From the NCBI GenBank assembly GCA_000149265.1, contig CH002979.1, positions 414,384-478,383 on the forward strand: 64,000 bases of DNA. The letters are read 5' to 3'. A program made the translations under genes and the position numbers. Below, piece after piece: positions 1-10,614 of the stretch. The notes under the pieces were generated by a model. The model did no database searches. It saw nothing but the letters and a program-made list of their open reading frames with translations, and had not been told where the DNA came from. This DNA comes from Ciona savignyi (taxonomy: Eukaryota > Chordata > Ascidiacea > Phlebobranchia > Cionidae). The stretch's first letter is position 1, and each line of letters starts with the position of its first letter.

Positions 1-63
1 ACCACAATATACTTGATGTAGATTCCATTGTACATAGGTTGGTATCGCCCAGAATGCACTTAC

Positions 64-157
64 CATAATATCTGTAATGCCTGTAGTAATACGCTGACAC
101 TTCTTGACCAGCGAAGCAGAAAACAAGAACAAGAACGATAAGTAGTTTGCGATCCAT
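64..157 (-). CDS. Tyr-rich secreted peptide precursor, exon 1 (partial, gene leaves window)
   Basis: This minus-strand exon starts with ATG at 157 and ends at 64, followed by the donor GTAAG. It encodes a hydrophobic signal peptide of about 22 residues (ends VSA) and a short Tyr-rich basic core, YYYRHYRYY. It is the inverted paralogue of the complete gene at 2980-3334; the core differs by K to R and Y to H. The acidic second exon would lie left of position 1 and cannot be seen. A TATATA element lies at 205-212. I do not recognise an orthologue. The coding call rests on the paralogue with matching splice sites. Confidence 0.6.
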
Positions 158-204
158 CTTTGAAGTAACTATGGGAGACTGTATTGCCAAGTAAAGTTCT
201 TGTC

Positions 205-212
205 AATATATA
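205..212 (-). promoter_or_regulatory. TATA-like element of left Tyr-rich peptide gene
   Basis: TATATATT on the minus strand, about 48 nt upstream of the ATG at 157 and preserved at the mirror position in the other arm (2925-2932). Confidence 0.45.
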
Positions 213-335
213 CCTTAGCTTTTCCTGTCAGTCGGCTGGAAAGGCTTTGATATCTTCCGTTTAGTATAAGCTAATATTTGATTGACACTTTATTATAAAG
301 ATAAAAGAGGTTTAATCGTACACAATGAATGGGAA

Positions 336-482
336 TGTCTCTTCGAGGAGTTGGAAGGAAAATCATCAAGAACATTGATTGGTTTTAGTAGAACATTTTT
401 GGAAGTTTTCAGCAACTCATATTTCTAGAGAGGAAGTTTTGGAAATTTAATGAGCTAATGATTTTTCCTTCCAACTCCTTGA
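336..482. mobile_element. Small foldback element, left copy
   Basis: About 147 bp bounded by inverted GGAGTTGGAAGGAAAA / TTTTCCTTCCAACTCC ends with AT-rich interior. It is mirrored at 2654-2800, and one end also occurs near 3870-3893. Confidence 0.5.
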
Positions 483-942
483 AGGCATTTCCTTTAGCTT
501 GTGTCCTCTTTTACCCACAACAAACTTTTAGCTATACCAGCCTATGTTGAGCGGAAGATATCAAAACAGTTCCAAGTAGACCGCGTTCAAACTGGAAGTG
601 TCAATCACTATTATTTTTAAACCACATTTTGACTCTACCCTATGTGTATATATATGCAAGCGGGTCGCTACTAACAATCAGTATATATTTGTTCCCTTTA
701 AATTTATGTCCTGTCGCCATGTCATCTGCAACAACGGGTTATCCACTCAGGTTAGAGCGTTCGTAACCTCGAAACAACGTCGGGACCGTCGTAACCCGAT
801 GACCCCCTGTCTATAACTGTAGTGATTTCGCGGCTTGTGTAACATTTTTTGCATATTATATTAAGTTTTGTTAAAATAAGCCCTAATGCATGCGCAGCAT
901 TACCTATGCCTGTCAATCGGCTATAATTCCCGCACACATACC

Positions 943-1290
943 ATAAGCGGCAACGCGGTCCACATATTTTTTCAAACGATTATCAGAAACGCGTTCTGAA
1001 ATACGGACAAAAATATTTGCCTGCTTGAAGCGAAGCTTCTGGCATGTATAACGAATCAGTTGAACTGTAGGTATTTTAATGTCAGTTTTAAAGCTGCAAT
1101 AAAGAAACCTTTCGAGAAGGATTCTTAATAGCTGGAGAACGCAGGCCAGATTTAGTGCAAGGTATAAAGCACGCCAACCAAGAATAAAATATCTTGAATC
1201 TCCACATAGCTTAGCTTTTCCTGTCAATCGGCTGGAAAGGCTTTGATATCTTCCGTTCAGGATAAGCCAATATTTGATTGACATTTTATT
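943..1290 (-). other. Conserved open frame of unknown nature (left arm copy)
   Basis: A minus-strand frame that stays open in both arms and has a Leu-rich stretch followed by a basic segment (motifs RYTCQKLRFKQ and RISERVSDNRLKKY). The copy at 1903-2196 differs by several residue changes but no frameshift. No family recognised. It may be a transposon remnant or an exon of an unrecognised gene. Confidence 0.25.
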
Positions 1291-1342
1291 ATAAAGATAG
1301 AAGAGGTTTAATGTACACAATGAATGGGAAATCTCTTCGAGG

Positions 1343-1767
1343 TTTCACCGATTAGCTCTAAATGTAGTTGGTCATAATGTGACGATTGTCCGGGTAATGA
1401 TACTTCTGCATTAGATATGTCGTACCACCGAATGATCAACTGGATCTATTCATAGTAAGAATGCAATTTAAAAACAATACCACTGACAGACAATTCAGCA
1501 TAGAGAACATTGTAAATGTGAATATTTTAAAATTATACTGGATGTTATGATACACATTTTGGTAATATTAAATAATTGTTTTCGGGCCGAACAGTTTAGT
1601 GGGTTAGTGCTTGGTCTTTCTTCCGAAGGGTGCAGAACTAAAAAATGCTCGCTTGCTAGTCGTTTGTGCCTTGCGCAAGGCACATATCTGAAACCCATTT
1701 ATTTTCGAGAAATTTAAGGGGGAAGTTTTAAAACCAATCAATGTGCTTGATGATTTTACTTCCAACT
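1343..1767. other. Spacer between inverted-repeat arms, with SINE fragment
   Basis: About 425 bp separating the two arms. Positions 1585-1700 contain a degraded tRNA-derived SINE with the CTTGCGCAAGGCAC motif, a decayed form of the CTTGGGCAAGGCAC block in the SINEs at 15036, 16923 and 32605. No gene seen. Confidence 0.5.
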
Positions 1768-1902
1768 CCTCGAAGAGATTTCCCATTCATTATGTACATT
1801 AAACCTCTTTTATCTTTATAATAAAGTGTCAATCAAATATTAGCTTATACTAAACGGAAGATATCAAAGCCTTTCCAGCCGATTGACAGGAAAAGCTAAG
1901 GT

Positions 1903-2196
1903 ATGTGGAGATTCAAGATATTTTATTCTTGGTTGGCGTGCTTTTACGTTGCACTAAATCTGGCCTGCGTTCTAGAGCTATTAAGACTCCTTCTCAAAAG
2001 GTTTCTTTATTGCAGTTTTAAAACTGGCATTAAAATACATACAGTTCAACTGATTCGTTATACATGCCAAAAGCTTCGCTTTAAGCAGGCAAATATTTTT
2101 GTCCGTATTTCAGAACGCGTTTCTGATAATCGTTTGAAAAAATATGTGGACCGCGTTGTAGCTCATGGTATGTGTGCGGGGATTATAGCCGATTGA
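1903..2196 (+). other. Conserved open frame of unknown nature (right arm copy)
   Basis: A frame of 97 codons matching the left-arm frame on the minus strand. It follows a sequence (CCGATTGACAGGAAAAGCTA AGG, interrupted here for length) that also lies directly upstream of the Tyr-rich gene's TATA element. A second, overlapping frame at 2172-2387 is likewise open in both arms. No known domain recognised. Confidence 0.25.
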
Positions 2197-2653
2197 CAGG
2201 CATAGGTAATGCTGCGCATGCATTAGGGTTTATTTTAACAAAACTTAATATAATGTGCAAAAAATGTTACACAAGCCGCGAAATCACTACAGTTATAGAC
2301 AGGGGGTCATCGGGTTACGACGGTCCCGACTTAGGCAATTTCGAGGTTACGAACGCTCTAACCTATGTGGATAACCCGTTCTTATAGATGACATGGCGAC
2401 CGGACATGCCTGCCACCATCGAGTCGCGGAAATAAAATTGAAAGGGAACAAATATTTACCGATTGTTGGTAGCGACCTGCTTGCATATATATACACATAG
2501 GGTAGAGTCAAAATGTGGTTTAAAAATAATAGTGATTGACACTTCCAGTTTGAACGCGGTCTACTTGGAACTGTTTTGATATCTTCCGCTCAACATAGGC
2601 TGGTATAGCTAAAAGTTTGTTGTGGGTAAAAGAGAACACAGCTACTGGAAGTA

Positions 2654-2800
2654 CCTTCAAGGAGTTGGAAGAAAAAATCATTAGCTCATTAATTTTCCAA
2701 TACTTCCTCTCTAGAAATATGAGTTGCTGAAAACTTCCAAAAATTTTCTACTACAACCAATCAATGTTCTTGATGATTTTCCTTCCAACTCCTCGAAGAG
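2654..2800. mobile_element. Small foldback element, right copy
   Basis: Mirror of 336-482, with terminal inverted GGAGTTGGAAG ends about 23 bp long. Confidence 0.5.
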
Positions 2801-2924
2801 ACTTCCCATTCATTGTGTATATTAAACCTCTTTTATCTTTATAATAAAATGTCAATCAAATATTGGCTTATCCTGAACGGAAGATATCAAAGCCTTTCCA
2901 GCCGACTGACAGGAAAAGCTAAGG

Positions 2925-2932
2925 TATATATT
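2925..2932 (+). promoter_or_regulatory. TATA box of Tyr-rich peptide gene
   Basis: TATATATT, 48 nt upstream of the ATG at 2980. This places the transcription start near 2955. The same element is kept in the inverted copy. Confidence 0.5.
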
Positions 2933-2979
2933 GACAAGAACTTTACTTGGCAATACAGTCTCCCATAGTTACTTTAAAG

Positions 2980-3334
2980 ATGGATCGCAAACTACTCATC
3001 GTTCTTGTTCTTGTTTGCTGCTTCGCTGGTCAAGAAGTGTCAGCGTATTACTACAAGTATTACAGATATTATGGTAAGTGCATTCTGGGCGATTCCAACC
3101 TATGTACAATGGAATATACATCAAGTATTTTGTGGTTTACTCCTCTCGCCATTATATATAATATAGATCGCGACGAAATGTTTTCTTGTTATAAAAATCT
3201 TTCTTACAGACGCCAAGAATAAAGGTATGCCAACCGTAGAAGATTTGGCTCAACTTGCACCATTGGTGGAAGCCGAGGATGATGTTTCGACACCAAAGCA
3301 AGATCTTTTCCACCTTCATATGGGTCGCTGGTGA
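2980..3334 (+). CDS. Tyr-rich secreted peptide precursor, putative antimicrobial-type
   Basis: Two exons, 2980-3073 and 3210-3334, give a 72-residue protein. Residues 1-22 are a signal peptide (hydrophobic LLIVLVLVCCF, cleavage after VSA). Residues 23-31 are the basic aromatic core YYYKYYRYY. After a phase-1 intron (GTAAGT...TTACAG) comes an acidic segment (motifs VEDLAQLAPLVEAEDD) and the tail FHLHMGRW. Signal peptide, short cationic core and anionic extension is the known plan of ascidian antimicrobial peptide precursors; that function is inferred. Tyr-rich cores could also be DOPA-modified. The gene sits head to head with an inverted paralogue at 64-157. An upstream in-frame ATG at 2947 exists, but 2980 gives the proper signal peptide. 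Confidence 0.68.
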
Positions 3335-3899
3335 AACCGCACCACCAAGCAGCAATATTTGCACTCGTATTGATTTGCGCAATACAAATTGAATATTGCT
3401 GATCAAAACTTTTTTTGGATATTGAATAGGTGATAGAGTTAACGGGCTACGGAAATGCCTCCTATTAGTTAGAGAAAAATATCATTCGCTGCAATAATAA
3501 GTTCTGAAACTTTGCCTCAAACCTCCAGTTATTTGTACGAAAAAAGAAAAGATGGGGACATAGTGTACTTGTCCGTTTTTTAATCCAGTCAAGTTTTGAA
3601 CCCATGATCGGTATCCAATATTTAAGGGTCGCGTTTACTATTTTGCCACACGATTTTATTTTTTTAATGTATTTTTTACTGAGTCAAGTTTTGATGTTAG
3701 GGACCCGCTTGCATATATGTTCACATGGCTTAGAGTCAAAACATGGCTTAAAAATAATGGTGATTGACACTTCCAGTTTGGACGCGGTCTAATTGGAACT
3801 GTTTTGATATCTTCCGTTCCACACATAGGCTGGTATAACTAAAGAGGACACAAGCTATACTGGAAATACCTTCGAGGAGTTGGAAGGAAAAATCAGTCA
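3335..3899. other. Gene-free stretch with SINE and repeat fragments
   Basis: Positions 3577-3655 and 3656-3695 are minus-strand pieces of the SINE-2 family (inverted GTTCGAA-type box B and GGCCACACG head). Positions 3700-3893 are a partial third copy of the segment seen at 2490-2690. No gene seen. Confidence 0.5.
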
Positions 3900-5769
3900 C
3901 TAGAGAGTGACAACCACGTGTTTAACCACTAATATTTGTAAAACTCAAGGGGGATTCCCCGGGGGCGTTAAACACCAAAACGGTAATTTTTTCTAAAAAA
4001 TAGCTTTTTCGGGCATGGCGCTTAAACGGCTGCTCCAATGTGATTCACATTTGGTGGAATATAAGTGCATTACCTAATAATTTAACTAAAAAATTATTTA
4101 GGGAAATACCCTAAAAATAAGATTTTGTTCTGAAATAATGATTGTGACAGGCATGGCATGACGTGATAAATTTGTGGAAATTCCCCTGTGACGTTAAAAT
4201 CCAAAACGGTAATTTTTCTAAAAAAATAGCTTTTCCGGCTATAGCGTTTGAACGGCTGCTTTAATTATGAGTCCCAATTGAAAAATTGGGACACATATTG
4301 TTTTTGTCCGTTTATTTTTTTTCTTTTTTTTTTTTCGTCAAAGGTTTGACAGGCATGGCATGGCGCCCCGACATCTACCAGATGGAATAATGGAATCGTT
4401 ATGAAACTTAGCTATTTTATGGACAACATGGTCTAGATATGCAGAAACCAAAATTTTGGGTGATAAATCGAGGGAAATTCCCCTGGGAAGTTAAAAACCA
4501 ATACGGTATTTTTTATGAAAAATTTAGCTTTTTTAGGCATAGCGCTTAAACGGCTGCTCCAATTTGGTGGAACGTAAGTGCATTAGACACTGAGGAAAAT
4601 ACCCTAAAAAATATGATTTTGTTCTCAAATCATGATTGTGACAGGCATGGCATGTCGCCCCGACATCTACCAGAAGGAATAACGGAATCGTAATGAAACT
4701 TAGCCATGTGTTGGACAATATGGTCTAGATATGCAGAAACCAATATTTTGGGTGATAAATCAAGGGGAATTCCCCTGGGAGGTTAAAAACCAAATAGGTA
4801 TTTTTTATGAAAAATTTAGATTTTTGTGGCATAGCGCTTAAACGGCTGCTCCAGTTTGAATAAGATTTGGTGAAATGTAAGTGCATTAGGCACTGATTTA
4901 ACACTTGGAAAAAATAAAAAATTTACCTAGGGAAATACCCTAAAAACAAATTTTGTTCTCAAATCATGATTGTGACAGGCATGGCATGACGCCTCGACAT
5001 CTACCAGAAGGAAGAATAAAATAGTAATAAAGCTTTGTCATTTGTTAGACAACATGGTCTAGATACGCAGAAGCAAAATGGTGAGTGATAAATGTAGGGG
5101 AATTCCCCAGAGACGTTAATAACCAAAAAGGTATTTTTTTATAAAAAAATAGCTTTTCGGAACATAGCGTTTAACCGGCTGCTCTAATTTTGATCAGATT
5201 TGGTGAAATGCTAGATCGTTAGCTACCCTGTGTAACTTAAAAGAAAGAAAACATGTACTTAGGGTAACTCCCTTAAAAACGAAAAGATGTTCCTGACTCA
5301 TGATTGTGACAGGCATGCCACATTGCACTGACATCTCCAACAACGATTCGTCAAATCGGATTAAAACTTTAAGAATTGTTAGATAACATGACCCACATAT
5401 GTAAAAACAGAAACTTATGTACTAAGCCCATGGGAAAATTCCCGAAGCCATCAAAAACTAAATCGGGCTGTTTTGGAATTTAGCTTCATTTTAATACAGC
5501 ACTTGAAGAAAAAGCTTTAATTTAAAACATTTGTGATGAATCCTTCGTAAATCTAACACGATTGTTCTTTTTTTACCTACACCTGGAGAAGAAGTTTGGT
5601 TTGATAACTTTGGGACCCATGCGTTTATGCTTGCAGAAACAAAAACTACATACTCAGTGTATAAGATACAAAATGTGGTTAGGGACCCTGTAGCAGTAGC
5701 ATGAATATACGGCATACAACATGTGTTTTACAAATAGTGGTGGTTAAACACGTGGTTGACACTCTCTAG
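3900..5769. mobile_element. Foldback DNA transposon (family T) with internal subrepeats
   Basis: The ends are inverted copies of CTAGAGAGTGNCAACCACGT, followed by GTTTAACCACTA. The interior contains about six diverged tandem subrepeats of roughly 230-330 bp, recognisable by AATTCCCC (near 3951, 4181, 4470, 4766, 5098 and 5430), AGCGCTTAAACGGCTGCT and GACAGGCATGGCATG. No transposase frame is visible, so it is non-autonomous. Relatives occur throughout the window. Confidence 0.7.
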
Positions 5770-6300
5770 TTATAATACACTATTGCCACGTATGTAAAAC
5801 CGTTGGTTACTACTTAACACCGGCATAAAATGATCACGAATTTCAATGCGTCCACTATCCATTTTAAAGGTTTTTCCAAAAATATTACTTTATTTTATCG
5901 ATATGTTTTATAAATCAACGTTAATAAATTTGTTTAGCAGAAAACATATCAAGTTATATAAAGAGGGATATCAAGTTTGGATAGTTACTCGAAATACCAT
6001 TAGTTTCTGCTTGCACATACAAACGTTATACACTTTGTATCAGATATATCTAGAGGGATTAGTTATCAGGTAACCCATTGTTTGATTGAGAAAATATAGA
6101 TATCAAGTTTGATTTGGCAACTTGAGAAACCATTAGTTTGTACATGCAAAAACAAACGTTTTACACTTTGTATGAGATATACCATGCGTAACGAGGTAGT
6201 CGAGGAAATGATTCTTTTTGCATGCAGAAACATACAACGTAGAGTTAAATGGGTTTTAAAAAGTAGTGTTGGCTAACATATGGTTGACACTCTCTAATAA
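5770..6300. mobile_element. Family T fragment
   Basis: Contains the Tyr/Cys-poor T-family motifs (TTTCTGCTTGCACATAC, TTTGCATGCAGAAACATAC) and finishes at about 6297 with an inverted GGTTGACACTCTCTA end. The opposite end is not clearly visible. Confidence 0.5.
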
Positions 6301-6949
6301 ACTAGCCTCGCCTTAATATCCCTAATCCCACAAGTAATGTTTCATCGTGTATCACTCGAGTTTGCATTAATCGATTCTGATAAATATGGGTATGGATATG
6401 TGTGGGTTATATGTCATTAACCTTATCCTTGAGTCCCACAAGTTGCTATATCTGAAGTTAATTTATTTTTAAATATTAAAATAAAAGAATTTAAAAATTT
6501 AAATCTTTTTAAAATTTTCCTTTACAAAGGCCAGACCTTATGGCAAAGTTGCTCAACTAAATTAGAATTTAAATTACTGAACTGAGACTTCCTGAAAGTC
6601 GACGCGTTCTATTCATGGATTATAAAGTACGGGTTTCTATAACATTATTATAAAAAACAAAGTGTGGTAAAATCTTAACAATTTTGTTTATTACATGTGT
6701 ACATATATCCTTTCTGTTTATATTTAATTTGTACGGGTGACCATTTTTATTGTTTGCTCTTCTTTTTTAAAGGCAAGTGTTCTGTAGCTTGCCGATAATA
6801 AAGGTCGCCCTATCTCCCAGACTCTACTTAAAAAGGAATTGGATATATTCGTGGAAATAAATTGCGTATAACTATTTAATAGACCTCTATGCTCGGCCGG
6901 AAATGACATATGGCCCTGCTAATTTCATGATATTTCAATAGGTCGTTTG
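6301..6949. other. No recognisable feature
   Basis: AT-rich sequence with only short open frames and no splice-supported exon or repeat that I recognise. Confidence 0.4.
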
Positions 6950-7260
6950 CTAAGTAAAAATGGTAGTGATTCCCCAATGTGTGTAATCGTGGAGCAGTGC
7001 TTTGTGAAATAAGGTGTTGATTGTGCATCGGCTAGCTGTTTTGTTGTTGGAGAAAATTCCCAATGTACGGAGGGGTACTGGCTCAAAATGTTTAACTAGA
7101 AATCTGTAGGGTTTGGGGTTTTGGGTACAGATCCAAGCTCCAATTTTAAATTGTTTAAAAATCGAAGACTATCTATGACAGGATTTTGAGTGACAGCCAT
7201 TTTAGTGAGGTCAGTTTGCATTGGAGAGACCGGGAGAATTGGTTAAAACGCTTCCTACAG
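6950..7260 (-). mobile_element. MITE-G, degraded copy
   Basis: Matches the reverse complement of the MITE at 51401-51855. Shared landmarks are GATTCCCCAATG, GTGGAGCAGTGCTT, GATCCAAGCT, GGATTTTGAGTGACAG and GAATTGGTTAAAACGC. Confidence 0.6.
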
Positions 7261-8000
7261 AACGGTGCGACTAAACGACCCGGTCGATTATTTTGTATGT
7301 GTCGCGGTTGTAAGAAGACAAAACAGTAATAATAGAAACAAAATATAACTACAGTATTTAACTTTGTGTGCCGCGTTGCAGGTTTATGTACATGGCGTGT
7401 TTTAAGTACTTTTATTCGCAATAACAGGCAACTCTACGCAGCGGTTATAAATATGCAATAACATATTTAACACTTTTAATACGATAATTTCCGGCCTCTG
7501 ATAATTGGATGTAATTTGATAATTGGATATAATTATTTGTTGTACTGCCAAGTATGTAACGGTTATCTATGTTTATCTATATATTTAATGTGTTATCTAT
7601 GTTTATCAATATATTTAATATTGCCGCAACTGAATACTCAGAAAAGAAATTGGTAAAAAAGGTTGGTAAACAGGCTTATAAGGGAATAAAATTAAAGAGA
7701 TCTATTCTGAGAAATTTTGGGAATACAATGAACAATATTTACACGGAGGTGTGCGTTAAACAAACGAACCGTTTCTCGCGAAGAATCTCCTATTTGAACA
7801 AATACGTTATGGTGGTTGACTCTCTATAGTTCGTAGGCTTCATGGAGAATATAATTCAACAATAGGAAAATACGGGGACAATAGAAATAAAGTTGTATAA
7901 CCGCGTGTATGACAATGAAACTAGATCAACATTTAAATCTAGATTTGCGAAGAAAATACATTCAAATACATTTGAACGTTAACGCCAATAGTGATTCTTA
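7261..8000. other. Gene-free stretch with a family T end
   Basis: About 7740-7830 carries a worn T-family end (GGTGGTTGACTCTCTA). The rest is AT-rich without a supported gene. Confidence 0.4.
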
Positions 8001-8321
8001 GACAATTGAGTTATAGAAATAAAACAGTTAACAGTCTGCTTAAACCCTTACATATATCCCCGTATTCAATTCGGTTTATCGGCGTATCCTGGTGTTTAGA
8101 AGTAACCATGGCATCACTTATTGTTGGCAGTAACTCATGTGGTTAAACAATAAAAGCTTGTGTTACTGGATAGTCCTTAGTGAATTTATAAAAAAAAATT
8201 AAATACTGCGGTTCAGACACAAAGTGAAAGTCAAATGTTTTTGAATTATAAGTTATTTTTTATAGGCAGAGGTATACGGATTTAGAAGTGAACTAGTTTC
8301 TTAACTAATATCGAGTTAGAA

Positions 8322-9275
8322 ATGTCGTATCCAACTAAACCAGGAAACCCCCCACCCCCACCCCCGGGGTACTCAACGTCACCTCAATATGGACAACAGG
8401 TGAGTACTATTGTTTATTACTGTTTAGTACTCCAAACCTATTATCATCTCCCATTAGGCTTTCGTCTCTACCGAAGCGGGAACTCCTTACGTCACACAGC
8501 AAGTTGTGACGACACACCAGCGCGGTTCATCGATGAATGGATTGAGAAAAGCAATTCCAGAATTACCGATGGCATTTGCGATCACTTGTTGCATCATAAA
8601 CTGCGTTTTAGTTGGCTTCGGTAAGAAATGCAACACCTAGTTGGCTAGATATGGTATAAGAAACCCCATTTGCGCAAACATTTTGGTCGAAATGAGTTTT
8701 ACACAAAATAGTGATCAACACATGTTCGACACTCTGTAGGTTATTGTTTACCATGGTTTGCAGGAACTATAATAGCTGGTTTCGGTGTGCTGTGCTGTGG
8801 TAACGTGGGTGAATCAGGCGGCAGTCGGTTCGCTACGTTCTGTGTCAACTTCTGGGTGGGAATCGCACAGATTCTAACTTTGCTTTTCTTCCCCGTCGGT
8901 TGGATTTGGAGCATTATGTGGGGAGTTGCGTTCATTGCTATTGCAGGTGAGACCTAGCTATACTGTGTGGACCAACGGTTAATGTGGTTCCACTATATTA
9001 AATGTTTGACTTGTGATGTTAAATATATGATCGCAGACGAAGCGAAGAAACGCAAACATGGAGGCGACACGACGATCACAACAACAACATACCAGACACC
9101 CGCAGGCTTTCCCCAGGCATCACCTACTAACTACCCCCAGCCGTCCGTTCCAAGTTTCACCCAGACAACCCACGCAAGTTACCAGTCGCCATCTACCAGC
9201 TACCAGGGAGCCCAACCTAACCAGCAACAACAAATGATGACGCAATCAACCCAGCAATACACCATACCATCGTAA
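8322..9275 (+). CDS. Spec3/Stum-family two-pass membrane protein, copy S1
   Basis: Four exons, 8322-8399, 8458-8620, 8764-8946 and 9037-9275, all with GT..AG introns, give 220 residues. Residues 1-26 are Pro-rich cytosolic-type. Residues 60-92 (IPELPMAFAITCC to FGVLCCG) and 106-141 (to VGWIWSIMWGVAF) are two hydrophobic segments. The IPELP start, paired Cys and GWIWSIMWG are the hallmarks by which I assign the Spec3 family (sea urchin SPEC3, Drosophila Stum). The Thr/Gln/Pro-rich tail is poorly conserved between copies. Known members are linked to cilia or mechanosensory neurons; the role here is unknown. It starts the tandem region, and its 3' flank reappears at the head of each array unit. 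Confidence 0.8.
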
Positions 9276-9564
9276 CTTTCTCGACGATCCTTGAACGTTT
9301 TGAACAAATGCTTGAACTAGCGTAGAATAATATTAGTAGTTTGTGTGGCAGTAGATATTTAAACATATTGTGTACATATGTTTATATGCATTTCTAAATC
9401 AAATGCTTACATGAACTGTTAAAAATAGGTTAAGCAACTCTCTAACATCCGAAGTATAATTAACTTATCACAAATGGGTAAATCCCTGTAACGTTACAAC
9501 CTGTGAGGTTTAAAATAAGATTTCATGAAAATGTCGTAATTGAACACTGTGTTAGTCCTGCTTT

Positions 9565-9565
<1 letters not shown>

Positions 9566-9602
<37 letters not shown>
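9566..9602. repeat. (AC)n microsatellite
   Basis: About 18 uninterrupted AC dinucleotides downstream of S1. Confidence 0.95.
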
Positions 9603-9604
<2 letters not shown>

Positions 9605-9835
9605 CTACTAGGGGATTCCCCAATATACGGAATACACTCTGGTACACATTACAGAGTTGTATAACGAATTTGTGTTTTATAGCGGTTCGCAATGAAAAAA
9701 TGCAATACATAATTTCTAAACACGAACAACAGATGTTGTTTACACGTGAAATTAGAATGCATATTTCCTATGTTCTCTGCGTCGTAAATGGAAATTGCCT
9801 CTCAGTAGATTTTATCGGTTTGCTTTGTTGTTATT

Positions 9836-10080
9836 GTAGAAAACAGTATAGAAACCCAAAACTAAGAGGTAACACCACAACAACGACAACAGACACCAGC
9901 AGACTTTCCACAGGTATTAACACCTGAACTTCACGAGACATCACCAAGATAAGAATCCATCTATGAAGAGCCATTATCATCTACAAACCGCATCTAGATA
10001 TTACCACCAAACTAGCCCAAACGGCGCAAACAAACCACTAAGGCCAGCTAGCAATACGAATCAGGCATCTCCTGTTATTA
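9836..10080 (+). pseudogene. Spec3-like exon 4 remnant and 3' UTR
   Basis: A decayed second copy of exon 4 sequence (ACAACGACAACAGACACC, GCAGACTTTCC). It is followed by the same terminal coding and 3' flank as gene S3 (56250-56400, inverted), including the GGAGAA-free equivalent of the PLSSTNRI end. It is frame-broken. It suggests S1 took its present tail from a different copy, or that a second gene was deleted here. Confidence 0.55.
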
Positions 10081-10444
10081 AGTGCCAATAGAAGTAACCC
10101 TCTTCGTTAACACGCTTTGTGTAAATACTTTATTACTAACCAGCTTTAAGTATATAAATACAGTACTTATAACAAATAAAAGCAGTTCAATGAGTTGTAT
10201 CATTATCGACATTTAAGTCGGGACAAATACCGTCATTGATGTTCCGTCAATGACGGACGAAACATGGAAAGATGGTCCCGAACACTTCCCAACTGCTGTT
10301 CGACCGCGCACCCATATTGGGTTCGACCGATGCACTATGGATGTCCTTCTACACGATTAAGGGAAGTTCGGTCGGTTAGCTTATCTACAAGAGTAAAGGG
10401 AGATCTGATAAACAACCTACTGTTTGTTTTATGTACATATGACG

Positions 10445-10560
10445 TTTTTTTGTTTTTTTTACCGAGTCAACTTTCGAACCCGAATGTTGGGCTAGTCACA
10501 AATACATTTTTTTAGAAATCGGTATATGTATCGGTCGCGCTAACCATTCGGCCACACGAC
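10445..10560 (-). mobile_element. SINE-2 (tRNA-derived)
   Basis: About 115 bp on the minus strand. It has a T-rich end (its A tail), inverted box B near GTTCGAAAC and a head resembling a tRNA (GGCCGAATGGTTA). Confidence 0.65.
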
Positions 10561-10614
10561 TGCACTTACGTGTTTTGAGTACTTTTATTCGCAACACCAA
10601 AAACAAGCAAAAAA

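Larger units (their letters stand above)
1..1342. repeat. Left arm of a 1.35-kb inverted repeat
   Basis: Position x in this arm pairs with about 3136-x on the opposite strand. The first bases are the reverse complement of the sequence near 3117-3136 and the arm ends near 1342. It contains the first exon and promoter of a Tyr-rich peptide gene, a small foldback element (about 336-482) and a conserved open frame. The arms differ by scattered substitutions, so they are old enough to have diverged. Confidence 0.85.
1768..3136. repeat. Right arm of the 1.35-kb inverted repeat
   Basis: Reverse complement of 1-1342. It ends inside the intron of the Tyr-rich peptide gene, because the left arm runs off the window. 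The true repeat may therefore be longer than seen. Confidence 0.85.

Noticed and set aside
3900..5769. Regularly spaced repeats considered as a CRISPR-like array
   Set aside because: The repeats are long, diverged, bounded by inverted ends and occur in a eukaryotic setting with spliceosomal introns. It is a foldback transposon.
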